Shown in pieces: positions 24,098 through 32,677 of a stretch of DNA of 38,406 nt (positions within the stretch are counted from its first letter, which is position 1; every line of letters begins with the position of its first letter). The translations under genes were made by a program, and so were the position numbers. Under the pieces are notes generated by a model. That model did not search any database, was not told the origin of the DNA, and was given only the letters and a program-made list of their open reading frames with translations. The stretch lies in assembly GCA_030536295.1 (NCBI GenBank), contig JAUNQH010000020.1, positions 1 through 38,406 of the forward strand, written 5' to 3'. The DNA is from Clostridia bacterium (GTDB taxonomy: Bacteria > Bacillota > Clostridia > Christensenellales > Aristaeellaceae).

Positions 24098-24215
24098 TGT
24101 AAATATTTACATTACTTTTAGTGAATATTTTCAAAAAAGGCTTGACTTTGGTGTTGGATGTCCTCTATAATTCCATTGTGAACGTGGTTTGAACAAATGT
24201 CTGTAAATATTTTCA
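24098..24215. promoter_or_regulatory. Three LacI operator-like sites
   Basis: Site 1, TGTAAATATTTACA (24098-24111), is a perfect 14-bp palindrome. Site 2, AGTGAATATTTTCA (24120-24133), ends eight bases before the importer -35 element. Site 3, TGTAAATATTTTCA (24202-24215), lies in the importer 5' untranslated region downstream of the start point. They share the pattern WGTRAATATTTWCA. Sites 1 and 2 can block the divergent promoters, and site 3 could act as a roadblock or allow looping. Confidence 0.65.
24142..24171 (+). promoter_or_regulatory. Promoter of the sugar ABC importer operon
   Basis: TTGACT (24142-24147), an 18-base spacer and TATAAT (24166-24171), flanked on both sides by the operator-like sites. 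Confidence 0.75.
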
Positions 24216-24262
24216 GTATCTGACGGGGATGACCCGTTAAGAATAAAAAGGAGGAACCATCC

Positions 24263-25516
24263 ATGAAGAAACTGCTTTCCATCGTGCTGGCCGCCGCAAT
24301 GCTGCTCTCTCTGTGCAGCTTTGCCGCCGCTGAAGAAGCAAAGACCCTGACGATCGTGACGTGGGACGCCACGACCACCCCCTACCTGGATGCCCAGAAG
24401 GCCGCTTTTGAAGCCGCCAACCCCGGCGTCACCATCGAATATGTCGATGTCGCTTCCCAGGATTACGCCATGAAGGCCGGCACCATGCTGGCGGGCGGAG
24501 ACACCAGTGATATCTACATGGTCAAAGAGATCACCGATATGCTGAACTGGAAGGCCGCCGGCTACATCGAGCCCCTGACTCCCTATGCCGAAGCGAACAA
24601 CTACGATCTGAGCGGCTTCGTCGGCATCGACGGCAACTACGCGGTGGACGGCGTTCAGTACGCCCTGCCTTTCCGCAGCGACTTCTGGGTCCTGTTCTAC
24701 AACAAGGATCTGTTCGATGCCGCCGGCAAGGAATACCCCACCAATGACATGACCTGGGATCAGTTCGCTGATCTGGCCATCGCCATGTCCGATCCCGAGA
24801 AGGACATCTGGGGCACCCACTATCACACCTGGCTGTCCGCCGTGGTCAACTGGGACGTCTGCGACGGCGTGAACACGCTGATCGACGGCAACTACGATGA
24901 CATGGCTTACTTCTACAACATCTACCAGAAGATCGAAGACAACGGCGGCTGCATGCCCTACGCCGAAGTGAAGGCTTCCGGCCTGCACTACTCCGGTGCC
25001 TACGGCAATGCCAACATCGCCATGATGCCCATGGGCTACTGGTACGTTTCCACCCTGATCAATAACATCAACAGCGGCGAATACAAGGCCCAGAACTGGG
25101 GCATCGTTGCTGTTCCCCATGCCGACGGCGTGGCCGCGGGTTCTTCCTTCGGCAACCTGACCGGCGTCGCGATCAACGCGAAGTCCGAAAACAAGGATCT
25201 GGCCTGGCAGTACATTTCCTGGCTGGCCGGTGAAGAAGGCGCCAAGGCCACCGCTTCCGTCGGTGCCCGTCCCGCCTGGGTCTCTGAAGAAGTCGCCGCC
25301 GCGATGGCCTCCGTTGAAGGCTTCCCGACGGATGATGCCAGCAAGGCCGCGCTGGTGCCCTCCATGGTGAGCATCGAGCTGCCCGCTTCCGAGCATTCTT
25401 CCGAGATCTCCAACATCCTGAACGAGGAACACACCCTGATCATGACCCGCGAACTCACCGTTGAAGAAGGCATCGAAGAGATGAACGAACGCGTCGCGGA
25501 AGTTCTGGGCAAATAA
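24263..25516 (+). CDS. Sugar ABC transporter substrate-binding protein
   Basis: The 417-aa extracellular solute-binding protein (SBP_bac_1 type) has a signal peptide ending near AAA-EEA. The LSLC before it is a poor lipobox, so lipid anchoring is uncertain. The mature part opens KTLTIVTWDATTTPYLDAQK and has NPGVTIEYVDV, an ALPFRSDFWVLFYNKDLFDA ligand-lobe segment and a long C-terminal helix. It captures an oligosaccharide, probably uronic-acid-containing given the locus. AAGGAGG precedes the ATG. Codon choice is strongly C-ending, as in highly expressed genes. A strong hairpin at 25541-25575 separates it from the permeases, a common way to make excess binding protein. Confidence 0.93.
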   Translation: MKKLLSIVLAAAMLLSLCSFAAAEEAKTLTIVTWDATTTPYLDAQKAAFEAANPGVTIEYVDVASQDYAMKAGTMLAGGDTSDIYMVKEITDMLNWKAAGYIEPLTPYAEANNYDLSGFVGIDGNYAVDGVQYALPFRSDFWVLFYNKDLFDAAGKEYPTNDMTWDQFADLAIAMSDPEKDIWGTHYHTWLSAVVNWDVCDGVNTLIDGNYDDMAYFYNIYQKIEDNGGCMPYAEVKASGLHYSGAYGNANIAMMPMGYWYVSTLINNINSGEYKAQNWGIVAVPHADGVAAGSSFGNLTGVAINAKSENKDLAWQYISWLAGEEGAKATASVGARPAWVSEEVAAAMASVEGFPTDDASKAALVPSMVSIELPASEHSSEISNILNEEHTLIMTRELTVEEGIEEMNERVAEVLGK

Positions 25517-25540
25517 TCATCCGTAAGTCATCCGACCTGA

Positions 25541-25575
25541 GGCGGGGAAGCGGCTTGCTCGCTTCCCCGCCTTTT
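25541..25575 (+). terminator. Attenuating terminator between binding protein and permease genes
   Basis: GGCGGGGAAGCG (25541-25552) and CGCTTCCCCGCC (25560-25571) form a perfect 12-bp stem followed by only TTTT. Partial read-through would supply the permease genes at lower levels. Confidence 0.8.
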
Positions 25576-25607
25576 CCGAATCCTGATTCCGAAGGGAGTG
25601 CGTTTCT

Positions 25608-26561
25608 TTGGCAGAGAAAAAGGCCGTCAGGCGCAAGATGGGCAAACTGGAAAGAAAGAATACGCTGATCGCCTATTCTTTTCTGGCGCCCAATTTCATC
25701 GGCTTTGCCGTATTCACGCTGGTCCCCGTGCTGTTTTCGATCTTCCTGTCCTTCGTTTCATGGAAGGGCGGAGCCTTCAGCACCATTCAGTGGGTCGGTC
25801 TGGATAACTATGACACGATCTTCAAAACGGCAAAGGTCGCGGAAAAAGGAATCGGTTATTTCTTTACCAAGGTCGATCTCGGCATCACCCTGAAAAACAC
25901 CCTGTTCTATACCGTAGTCACCGTACCCCTGACACTGGTCTTCGCCATCGCGCTGGCCTGGTTCCTGAACAAGGCCGTAAAGGGCGCGGTCGCCTTCCGT
26001 ACGATCCTTTTCTTCCCCTATGTTGCCTCCATGGTCGCCATCTGCGTATGCTGGAACTTCATGCTGATGAAGAACGGCCCTGTCAATCAGTTTCTCAACT
26101 CACTCGGAATAGCGTTCAACAAAAGCTGGACGGCTGACTCGACCATGGCCATATGGGCCATCATCCTGGTCAGCGTCTGGCGCAATATGGGATACTATAT
26201 GATCATTTACCTCGCCGCGCTGCAGGGCGTGCCCGCAGAGCTGTATGAGGCAGCCACCATTGACGGCGCCGGCCGCTGGAAACAGTTCCGGCATGTCACG
26301 CTGCCCCAGCTCCGTCCGACCACCTTCTTCGCGTCCATCATGATGATTATTTCCTGCTTCAAGATCTACGACGTGGTCGCCATCATGACTGACGGCGGAC
26401 CCGGCCGCTCGACCAAGATGCTGGTTACCTATATTTATACGGAAGCCTTCAGTCAGTTCAATTTCGGCATTGCCAGCGCCATAGCGATGATCCTGCTGAT
26501 CCTGGTGCTCACGATCACCATCATCCAGTTCAGCATGGAAAAGAAATTCGCCAATGACTGA
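25608..26561 (+). CDS. Sugar ABC transporter permease (MalF/UgpA-type)
   Basis: The 317-aa inner-membrane permease has about six hydrophobic segments and the cytoplasmic EAA loop EAATIDGAGRWKQFRHVTLP, which docks on the ATPase. It starts at a TTG (25608) with GAAGGGAG 9 bases upstream. It works with the binding protein before it and the second permease after it. No ATPase gene is present in the locus, so a shared MsmK/UgpC-type ATPase encoded elsewhere is expected, as is common for such importers in Firmicutes. Confidence 0.93.
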   Translation: MAEKKAVRRKMGKLERKNTLIAYSFLAPNFIGFAVFTLVPVLFSIFLSFVSWKGGAFSTIQWVGLDNYDTIFKTAKVAEKGIGYFFTKVDLGITLKNTLFYTVVTVPLTLVFAIALAWFLNKAVKGAVAFRTILFFPYVASMVAICVCWNFMLMKNGPVNQFLNSLGIAFNKSWTADSTMAIWAIILVSVWRNMGYYMIIYLAALQGVPAELYEAATIDGAGRWKQFRHVTLPQLRPTTFFASIMMIISCFKIYDVVAIMTDGGPGRSTKMLVTYIYTEAFSQFNFGIASAIAMILLILVLTITIIQFSMEKKFAND

Positions 26562-26577
26562 GAAAGGAGGAAACGCC

Positions 26578-27447
26578 ATGACCGCCTCAGCCAACCGCCT
26601 GCGTGAGGTCCGCAAGGATAACCGTACGCTGCATCTGATCGGCAAGATCCTGCTGTATGCCGTGCTGATCGCCCTCGCCGCCTTCACACTGGTCCCGTTC
26701 GTATGGATGATCTCCTCCTCCCTGAAGCTGGACCGCGAAGTCTTCACCTGGCCCATGCGCTGGATCCCCGAGACCTTCCACTGGGAAAACTACGTGAAGA
26801 TCTGGGACAAGGTGCCCATGCTCACGTATTTCAAAAACACCGCGTTCATCGCGCTGTTTGTCACCTTTATCCAGACGCTGACCTCCTCCTTCGCGTCCTA
26901 CGCCTTCGCGAAGCTGCAGTTCAAGGGCCGTGACGTCCTGTTCATCTGCTATATCGCGACCATCGCGGTGCCGTGGCAGGCCTATATGCTGCCGCAGTTC
27001 ATCATGATGCGGTCCTTCGGCCTGTATGACACGCCCTGGGCCATGATCGTGCTGCAGAGCTTTTCCGCCTTCGGCGTATTCCTGATGCGCCAGTTCTATC
27101 AGAATATCCCGACGGAGCTGTGCGAAGCCGCCCGGATCGACGGTCTGAGCGAATACGGCATCTGGGCGCGGATCATGCTGCCGCTGAGCAAAGCCGCCAT
27201 CGCCACGCTGGTGATCTTCACCTTTGTCGGCACCTGGAATGACTATATGGGCCCGATGATCTACCTGACCAAGGATGTCAACAAAACGATCCAGGTCGGT
27301 CTGAAGCGTTTCATTCAGGAAAACTCCAGCGACTACCACCTGATCATGGCCGCGTCGGTCGTTTCGCTCCTCCCTGTATCCATCGTGTTCCTCTCCCTGC
27401 AGAAATACTTCGTCGAAGGCATTGCCACCTCCGGTCTGAAAGGATGA
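26578..27447 (+). CDS. Sugar ABC transporter permease (MalG/UgpE-type)
   Basis: The 289-aa membrane partner of the preceding permease has an EAA loop reading EAARIDGLSEYGIWARIMLP and the typical FVWMISSSLKLDREVF start of the MalG class. The ATG at 26578 has AAAGGAGG 7 bases upstream; a frame starting at 26554 would overlap the previous gene. Its stop overlaps an ATG of the DUF2264 gene (ATGA), which links importer and enzyme synthesis. Confidence 0.93.
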   Translation: MTASANRLREVRKDNRTLHLIGKILLYAVLIALAAFTLVPFVWMISSSLKLDREVFTWPMRWIPETFHWENYVKIWDKVPMLTYFKNTAFIALFVTFIQTLTSSFASYAFAKLQFKGRDVLFICYIATIAVPWQAYMLPQFIMMRSFGLYDTPWAMIVLQSFSAFGVFLMRQFYQNIPTELCEAARIDGLSEYGIWARIMLPLSKAAIATLVIFTFVGTWNDYMGPMIYLTKDVNKTIQVGLKRFIQENSSDYHLIMAASVVSLLPVSIVFLSLQKYFVEGIATSGLKG

Positions 27448-27452
27448 CCTTC

Positions 27453-29222
27453 ATGTCAAACGCTTTTTCATCGAATCCGCTTCTCACGCGTGAGGATATG
27501 GAGCGGGCGGCGGTCCAGCTGATCGAGCCGCTCGTTCCGCTGCTGAGCCCCGGCTGCGCGCGCCTGCATCTTGGGGAAACGGGCGCTGCCTATTCCGCGG
27601 ATATCGCGGAAATGGAGGGCTTCGCCCGCGTGCTGTGGGCGCTTGTGCCGATGCTGGCCGGTCACTGCGCCTCTGCCGCCCCGCTGTGGGAAAAATGGCG
27701 TGCCGGCATCATCAGCGGCACCGATCCGGAGCATCCGGAATACTGGGGCGAGGTCGGCGATTACGACCAGCGGCTGGTGGAAATGGCCGTTTTCGGCATG
27801 GGCATGCTGATCGCGCCGGATGAGTTTTTCTTTGATCTGCCGGAGAAGACGCAGGATGATCTGTACCGCTGGCTGGATCAGATCAACCGGCATGATATGC
27901 CGAAGAACAACTGGATCTTTTTCCGCGTGCTTGTCGATCTCGGGTTCCGCAGGGTCGGAAGGTCTTTCCCGGAGGAACAGCTGAAAGCGGATATCGCTCT
28001 GATCGAGTCGCACTATGACGGCGACGGCTGGTATTTTGACTATTTCGACCAGCGCGAATACTACACCATGTGGGCATTTCAGTTCTACGGTCCGGTCTGT
28101 GCCGCGGCCGCGGCGGACTGCGGTCCGATCCCCGCGCGTGAGTACGCGGAGCGGTCCCGCCTGATGGCGGATGACTTCGCCTGCTGGTTTGACAGCCGCT
28201 GTGAATCGGTGCCCTACGGCCGCAGCCTGAGCTACCGTTTCGCGCAGAGCGCGTTCTTTGCCGCTCAGGCCTTTGCCGGAGCCGTATCCAACCGGATCGG
28301 CTGGGGTGAGATGAAGCACCTGCTGCTCGGCAATATGCGTGTGTGGAGCCAATACCCGATCTTCACCCGGGACGGCGCGCTGACCATCGGTTATCATTAT
28401 CCGAACCTGAACATGGCGGAAGGCTATAACGCGCCCGGTTCCCCCTACTGGTGCATGAAGAACTTCCTTGTGCTCGCGCTGCCGGCGGATCATCCCTTCT
28501 GGCAGGCCGCGGAGACCGCGCCCGTATGTCCCGCTGTTTCCGTGCAGCCGCATGCCCGGATGCTGCTGTCCCGCGCGGCTGACGGGAGCCATGTGCTGGC
28601 TTTCCAGTCCGGCAACCGTCTGTGCGAGCACAGCCACGCCGAATCGAAATATGAAAAATTCGTTTACAGCTCCGTTTTCGGCTTCAGCGTGATGAAATCG
28701 ACCAACGGTCCGGGAAGCGGGGCTTTTGACAGCGTTCTCGCCGTCAGCCCGGACGGCGGCAGAACATACCTTCCGCGTCACGGCGGCAGTGATTATGTCA
28801 TTGATGTGAACGGCACATCCTGCACATGGTCACCGTTCCCCGGCGTGGAGATCCGGACGCGGATCGACGTGTCCGGCGAATGGCACATACGCCGTCATAC
28901 GATCCGCAATTCCCTGCCTGTCAGCATCGCGGAAGGCGGCTTCGCCATCCGCAGAAGCGGCACGCCGGTCACCGGCGGTCAAAGCGTATACCTGTGCAAT
29001 GAGCAGGGGCTGAGCGGTATCCGGATGATCCGGGGCTATGACAATGCCCTGGCGGTCTTCCCGGAAGCCAATACGAACCTGATGGAACCGCGCACCATGA
29101 TCCCGACCCTTACCGCCGATCTGGAGCCCGGCGAGCATATACTGGAATGTGCCGTGCTCGGCACGGTCAACGGCGGTGAAGCGCTTTGGAATACAGTACC
29201 GGAGGTGGACCGGCATGAATAA
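27453..29222 (+). CDS. DUF2264-family protein (putative glycan-degrading enzyme)
   Basis: The 589-aa cytoplasmic protein has an N-terminal alpha/alpha-toroid-like region (MPKNNWIFFRVLVDLGFRRV; DGWYFDYFDQREYYTMWAFQ) and a C-terminal beta-sandwich region (ESKYEKFVYSSVFGFSV onward), matching DUF2264. Its toroid-plus-beta layout parallels heparinase-type lyases and toroid glycosidases. I believe the family occurs in uronic-acid polysaccharide loci, but its activity here is unproven. The ATG at 27453 follows AAAGG with proper spacing; the ATG at 27444 overlaps the permease stop and is the alternative. Its end overlaps the GH88 start by eight bases, so the two are coupled. Confidence 0.85.
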   Translation: MSNAFSSNPLLTREDMERAAVQLIEPLVPLLSPGCARLHLGETGAAYSADIAEMEGFARVLWALVPMLAGHCASAAPLWEKWRAGIISGTDPEHPEYWGEVGDYDQRLVEMAVFGMGMLIAPDEFFFDLPEKTQDDLYRWLDQINRHDMPKNNWIFFRVLVDLGFRRVGRSFPEEQLKADIALIESHYDGDGWYFDYFDQREYYTMWAFQFYGPVCAAAAADCGPIPAREYAERSRLMADDFACWFDSRCESVPYGRSLSYRFAQSAFFAAQAFAGAVSNRIGWGEMKHLLLGNMRVWSQYPIFTRDGALTIGYHYPNLNMAEGYNAPGSPYWCMKNFLVLALPADHPFWQAAETAPVCPAVSVQPHARMLLSRAADGSHVLAFQSGNRLCEHSHAESKYEKFVYSSVFGFSVMKSTNGPGSGAFDSVLAVSPDGGRTYLPRHGGSDYVIDVNGTSCTWSPFPGVEIRTRIDVSGEWHIRRHTIRNSLPVSIAEGGFAIRRSGTPVTGGQSVYLCNEQGLSGIRMIRGYDNALAVFPEANTNLMEPRTMIPTLTADLEPGEHILECAVLGTVNGGEALWNTVPEVDRHE

Positions 29223-30342
29223 GGATATCGGAGTCCTGAAGCAAAAGATCATCGCGAAATACGCAAAAGGCGCTGAGCGGGCCGCCGCGCAGGGCATTAT
29301 TCCCTACACCGGTTCCGGCGCGGAATGGATCCCCTCACCCTATGAGGGCAACGGCTGGTGGACCGGCGGCTTCTGGCCGGGGCTCATGTGGCAGCTGTAC
29401 GCCGCCTCCGGCAGCGATCCGTTCCGGCAGGAAGCGCTCCGCACGGAAAAACTGCTGACGGATGAATTCCGCGTTTTCAGGGCATTGAACCATGATGTCG
29501 GTTTTATGTATCTGCTGTCTTGCGATCTGCATGACCGTCTCTGTCCGGACGAACAGGCGGAGCAGGATACGCTGCACGCGGCCACATTGCTGGCCGGGCG
29601 TTTCAACCCGCTCGGGTTTCTTTCCGCGTGGAACGGCGGAAGGCCCGGCTGGGCGATCGTGGACAGCATGATGAACCTGAGCCTGCTGTACAGGGCGTCG
29701 GAGCTGACCGGCGACCCCCGCTTCGAAAGCATCGCGAAAACGCATGCCGACACCTGTATCCGCGAGTTTGTCCGCGCGGACGGCAGCTGCAACCATATCG
29801 TGATCTTTGATCCGAAGACCGGCGAGGTGCTGGACCGTCCCGGCGGGCAGGGCTACGCGCCCGGTTCCAGCTGGAGCCGCGGTCAGGCATGGGGGCTGTA
29901 CGGCTTCGTCATTTCCTACGCGCACACCGGTGAAAAGCGTTATCTGGATACGGCGCTGAAGATCGCGCGCTATTTCATCGCCCATATCCGTCCGGACGGG
30001 CTTACGGACTGCGACTTCTGCCAGCCTGCGGATGAGGAGCGGATCGACAACATCGCCGGCGCGATCGCCGCGTGCGGTCTGCTGCATCTTTCGGAACTTC
30101 CGGAAGCCGGCGGTGAGGCACCGTTTTTCCGTGAGGCGGCGCTGCGCCTCATCAGCGCGCTGGATGAACTGTGCGCGGACTGGGATCCTGATCACATGGG
30201 CATTCTTACCAAGTGCACCGCCGCCTACCATGAGGACGGTGCGGGAAGACATATCAACATCGTATACGGCGACTACTTCTTCACCGAAGCGGTCATGCAC
30301 CTTGCCGGAACGGACCCGGCACCCTGGTTCCCCGCGAAATGA
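29215..30342 (+). CDS. GH88 unsaturated glucuronyl hydrolase
   Basis: The 375-aa cytoplasmic alpha/alpha-toroid enzyme has NHDVGFMY with Asp94 and IVDSMMNL with Asp150. These correspond to the two catalytic Asp residues (Asp88 and Asp149) of the Bacillus unsaturated glucuronyl hydrolase. GNGWWTGGFWPGLMW (45-59) and SSWSRGQAWGLYGF are further family segments. It removes the unsaturated uronate that polysaccharide lyases leave at the non-reducing end. The ATG at 29215 follows GGAGGT; a longer frame from 29149 lies inside the upstream gene. It is the last gene before a strong terminator. Its presence fixes the substrate class of the whole locus. Confidence 0.93.
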   Translation: MNKDIGVLKQKIIAKYAKGAERAAAQGIIPYTGSGAEWIPSPYEGNGWWTGGFWPGLMWQLYAASGSDPFRQEALRTEKLLTDEFRVFRALNHDVGFMYLLSCDLHDRLCPDEQAEQDTLHAATLLAGRFNPLGFLSAWNGGRPGWAIVDSMMNLSLLYRASELTGDPRFESIAKTHADTCIREFVRADGSCNHIVIFDPKTGEVLDRPGGQGYAPGSSWSRGQAWGLYGFVISYAHTGEKRYLDTALKIARYFIAHIRPDGLTDCDFCQPADEERIDNIAGAIAACGLLHLSELPEAGGEAPFFREAALRLISALDELCADWDPDHMGILTKCTAAYHEDGAGRHINIVYGDYFFTEAVMHLAGTDPAPWFPAK

Positions 30343-30356
30343 CCCCATCCCCGGCG

Positions 30357-30392
30357 AAACCGCAGGCTTCCTTCCTCCTGCCTGCGGTTTTC
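30357..30392 (+). terminator. Terminator of the importer/GH88 operon
   Basis: AAACCGCAGGC (30357-30367) and GCCTGCGGTTT (30380-30390) form an 11-bp stem running into TTTTC. Confidence 0.85.
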
Positions 30393-30421
30393 ATATGCTC
30401 GTTTTTCGGATACGGCGCCTG

Positions 30422-30451
30422 TTGCTTTCCGGATGCCCGCGCTGGTATAAT
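30422..30451 (+). promoter_or_regulatory. Promoter of the SGNH hydrolase
   Basis: TTGCTT (30422-30427), an 18-base spacer and TATAAT (30446-30451) with an extended -10 TGG. It lies 37 bases before the ATG at 30488. Confidence 0.65.
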
Positions 30452-30487
30452 GCCTTATATTACCATCCATACAGGAGCATGATCGCC

Positions 30488-31729
30488 ATGAATGTAAAGA
30501 AGCTGCTTTCCGTTCTGCTTTCCGTTTTTGTTCTTTCCGGAATGATCCTCCTGCCCGCGTCCGCTCCGGCTGAGGATGCGGACAGGTATCAGGCGATGCT
30601 TGACAGCGCGGAGATCTATGCCGGAAGCAACACGCGTCTTCAGAAGATCCTGAACCGCGCGAAGAATGGGGAAAATATCACGCTGGCCGTCATCGGCGGT
30701 TCCATCACGGAGGGCGCCGGCGCCGGCACGTATAAGGACTGCTGGGCCTCGCGTCTTCTGCGTCTGCTCCGTGCCGAATACGGCACGGATGACGGGCTGA
30801 ACATCGGTCTCGTCAACGCCGGTGTCGGCGGAACGCCTTCCACCTTCGGCTGGATCCGCTATTACCGCGATATCGTGGACAAGGTGAAGGACGATGACGG
30901 TCTGCCGGATATCGTGATCATCGAGTATGCCGTGAATGACGGTGGTGAACCGACAAACCGCGGATGCTATGAATCCATGGTGCGGGAGATCCTTGCCGCC
31001 GAAAACGAGCCCGCGGTCATCCTGCTCTTCAGCGTGTTCAGAACCGGCTATACGCTGCAGGATCAGTTCATCCCGATCGGCAGGGCCTATGATCTGACCA
31101 TGGTCAGCATGCGTGACAGCGTTTTCCCGCTGATCGGCGACATGTGGACGCAGAAGGAATTCTTTTATGATGAATACCATCCCACAGCGCTGGGGCACGG
31201 CATCATGGCGGACTGCATCATGAACGCGATCCGGACTGACGCGCAGCGCGAACCGGATGACCGTGAAATAAACGTGAAAGCGGTCATGCCTGTCAGCCGC
31301 GCCGCCTACACGGGCATGCGCAGGATCTTCGGCGACAGCATTCCGGATGATATCGCGTTCAGCTGCGGCGGATTCAGTCAGGATGATCCATCCTCCTATT
31401 CCAACATACCCGTCGGCCGTGTTTGCGGCAGGAACTTCGCGCATACGGCGCTGTCCGGCAATGAACCGCTGACCTTCACAGCCTCCTTCCGGAATATGCT
31501 CATCTCCTACCGCACCGTTTCCGACCGGGATTTCGGCAAGGCCGAGGTGTATATCAACGGGGAAAAAGTTATGACGCTGAACGGAAAACAGAGCGGCGCG
31601 TGGGGGCAGAGCGACACGAAACTGATCCTGCCCTATCACGAGGCGGATGAATATCACGTTGAGATCCGGATGGCGGAAGGCAGCGAGAACAAACCATTCA
31701 CCATCACAGCCATCGCTTTCACCCCGTAA
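30488..31729 (+). CDS. Secreted SGNH/GDSL-family esterase
   Basis: The 413-aa protein has a signal peptide (MNVKKLLSVLLSVFVLSGMI, then LLPASAPAED). The SGNH blocks are present: GGSITEGAG with Ser72, NAGVGGTPSTFG, EYAVNDGG and the C-terminal Asp/His block DEYHPTALGH. After about residue 260 a beta-rich domain follows (DIAFSCGGFSQDD and later strands), perhaps carbohydrate-binding. It likely removes acetyl or other acyl groups from plant polysaccharide outside the cell. The ATG at 30488 is chosen because AGGAG then has a 10-base spacing; the ATG at 30479 is too close. It is monocistronic between terminator and promoter. Confidence 0.88.
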   Translation: MNVKKLLSVLLSVFVLSGMILLPASAPAEDADRYQAMLDSAEIYAGSNTRLQKILNRAKNGENITLAVIGGSITEGAGAGTYKDCWASRLLRLLRAEYGTDDGLNIGLVNAGVGGTPSTFGWIRYYRDIVDKVKDDDGLPDIVIIEYAVNDGGEPTNRGCYESMVREILAAENEPAVILLFSVFRTGYTLQDQFIPIGRAYDLTMVSMRDSVFPLIGDMWTQKEFFYDEYHPTALGHGIMADCIMNAIRTDAQREPDDREINVKAVMPVSRAAYTGMRRIFGDSIPDDIAFSCGGFSQDDPSSYSNIPVGRVCGRNFAHTALSGNEPLTFTASFRNMLISYRTVSDRDFGKAEVYINGEKVMTLNGKQSGAWGQSDTKLILPYHEADEYHVEIRMAEGSENKPFTITAIAFTP

Positions 31730-31894
31730 CGGATCATTTGCCGCCGTGATCCCGTTTTCCGGAGAATTCCATTCTTTTTTTACGGATGCAATGGATTTGT
31801 ATCATATTTCGTTGTATATTATGTGTATGCCTCCAAAGGCATGCACGCGTATCGGATATAAGCGGCTCTGTGCCGCGGGAAAGGAAAGATGAAA

Positions 31895-32614
31895 ATGAAA
31901 AAACTGATCGCGATCATCGCCGCCCTGAGTTTGCTGGTAAGCACCGCCGCGTTTGCCGGATGTCCCGGAGAGTTCTTTGAGATCAACGGCATGGTCCTCA
32001 CCGTACGTTTTCCGGAAGGCGCGCTGGAGACCGTATTTGACGGTACTGTCGTACCCGAAGCGCTTGCCGAGGGCGAGACCGCAAACGGCATTTGCTCCGT
32101 TTCCTACATTCTTCCCGAGTCCGCGCTCGGCGCGTCTCAGCTGTTCACCGCGTATCTGTTCCCCACGGACGCGTCTCAGCCCGTTTCCTTTTCCCAGACC
32201 TTCCGGTCCGATGAGGACGGTCTGCTGGCCCCCGTCTCCTTTGAAGTGCTGGACAATGATGTCATGGTCACCTGGTCCGAATTTGATGTCGGTGAAAAGA
32301 AGCTCAGCGTACATCTTGTCGGCAGCTCCGGGACGAACTATGTCTGGCAGTGGGTGCCGGACAACAGCGGCATGTTCGACCTTGTTGAGACAAGCACCGA
32401 ATGGCTGACGGAAAATGAAGACGTCACCGGCGCGCCCGAGGAAACGATCTTTATTCTCTCCGTGAACGCGAACTCGCCCATTACCGAAGGTTCCCTGCTG
32501 TTCAATTACGCCGCCGGAAACGGCGATCCCGAACGCAGTGTGATGATCGGTGTGATGACCGACGGGCAGGGCGAAGTCGTCAGCGTGGATCCCCTGTTCA
32601 TGGCAGCAGAATGA
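31895..32614 (+). CDS. Secreted two-domain beta protein, second half chagasin-like
   Basis: The product is 239 aa from the ATG at 31895, which has AAAGGA about 9 bases upstream; an ATG two codons earlier is the alternative. A signal peptide (MKKLIAIIAALSLLVSTAAF) is followed by two all-beta segments. The second (about residues 130-235: LVGSSGTNYVWQWVPDNSGM, later a FILSVNANS strand and LLFNYAAG) faintly recalls chagasin/I42 protease-inhibitor folds, with their GY-W turn and final Y strand; this is pattern-level only. The 5' leader has a small hairpin (ATGCCT/AGGCAT, 31827-31842). No family is assigned with certainty. Confidence 0.7.
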   Translation: MKKLIAIIAALSLLVSTAAFAGCPGEFFEINGMVLTVRFPEGALETVFDGTVVPEALAEGETANGICSVSYILPESALGASQLFTAYLFPTDASQPVSFSQTFRSDEDGLLAPVSFEVLDNDVMVTWSEFDVGEKKLSVHLVGSSGTNYVWQWVPDNSGMFDLVETSTEWLTENEDVTGAPEETIFILSVNANSPITEGSLLFNYAAGNGDPERSVMIGVMTDGQGEVVSVDPLFMAAE

Positions 32615-32624
32615 TCTTTCGTAC

Positions 32625-32661
32625 AAAAAAGGGAGAGGCCTGATGAGGCTTCTCCCTTTTT
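32625..32661. terminator. Bidirectional terminator between convergent genes
   Basis: AAAAAAGGGAGAGGCCT and AGGCTTCTCCCTTTTT pair around a short loop. T runs on both strands serve the genes ending at 32614 and 32678. Confidence 0.85.
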
Positions 32662-32677
32662 CCATGCTTTCACACCG

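Noticed and set aside
24131..25432. A minus-strand open frame of about 430 codons across the binding-protein gene
   Set aside because: It is the Gly/Val/His-rich mirror of a highly expressed gene, and it crosses the promoter and operators.
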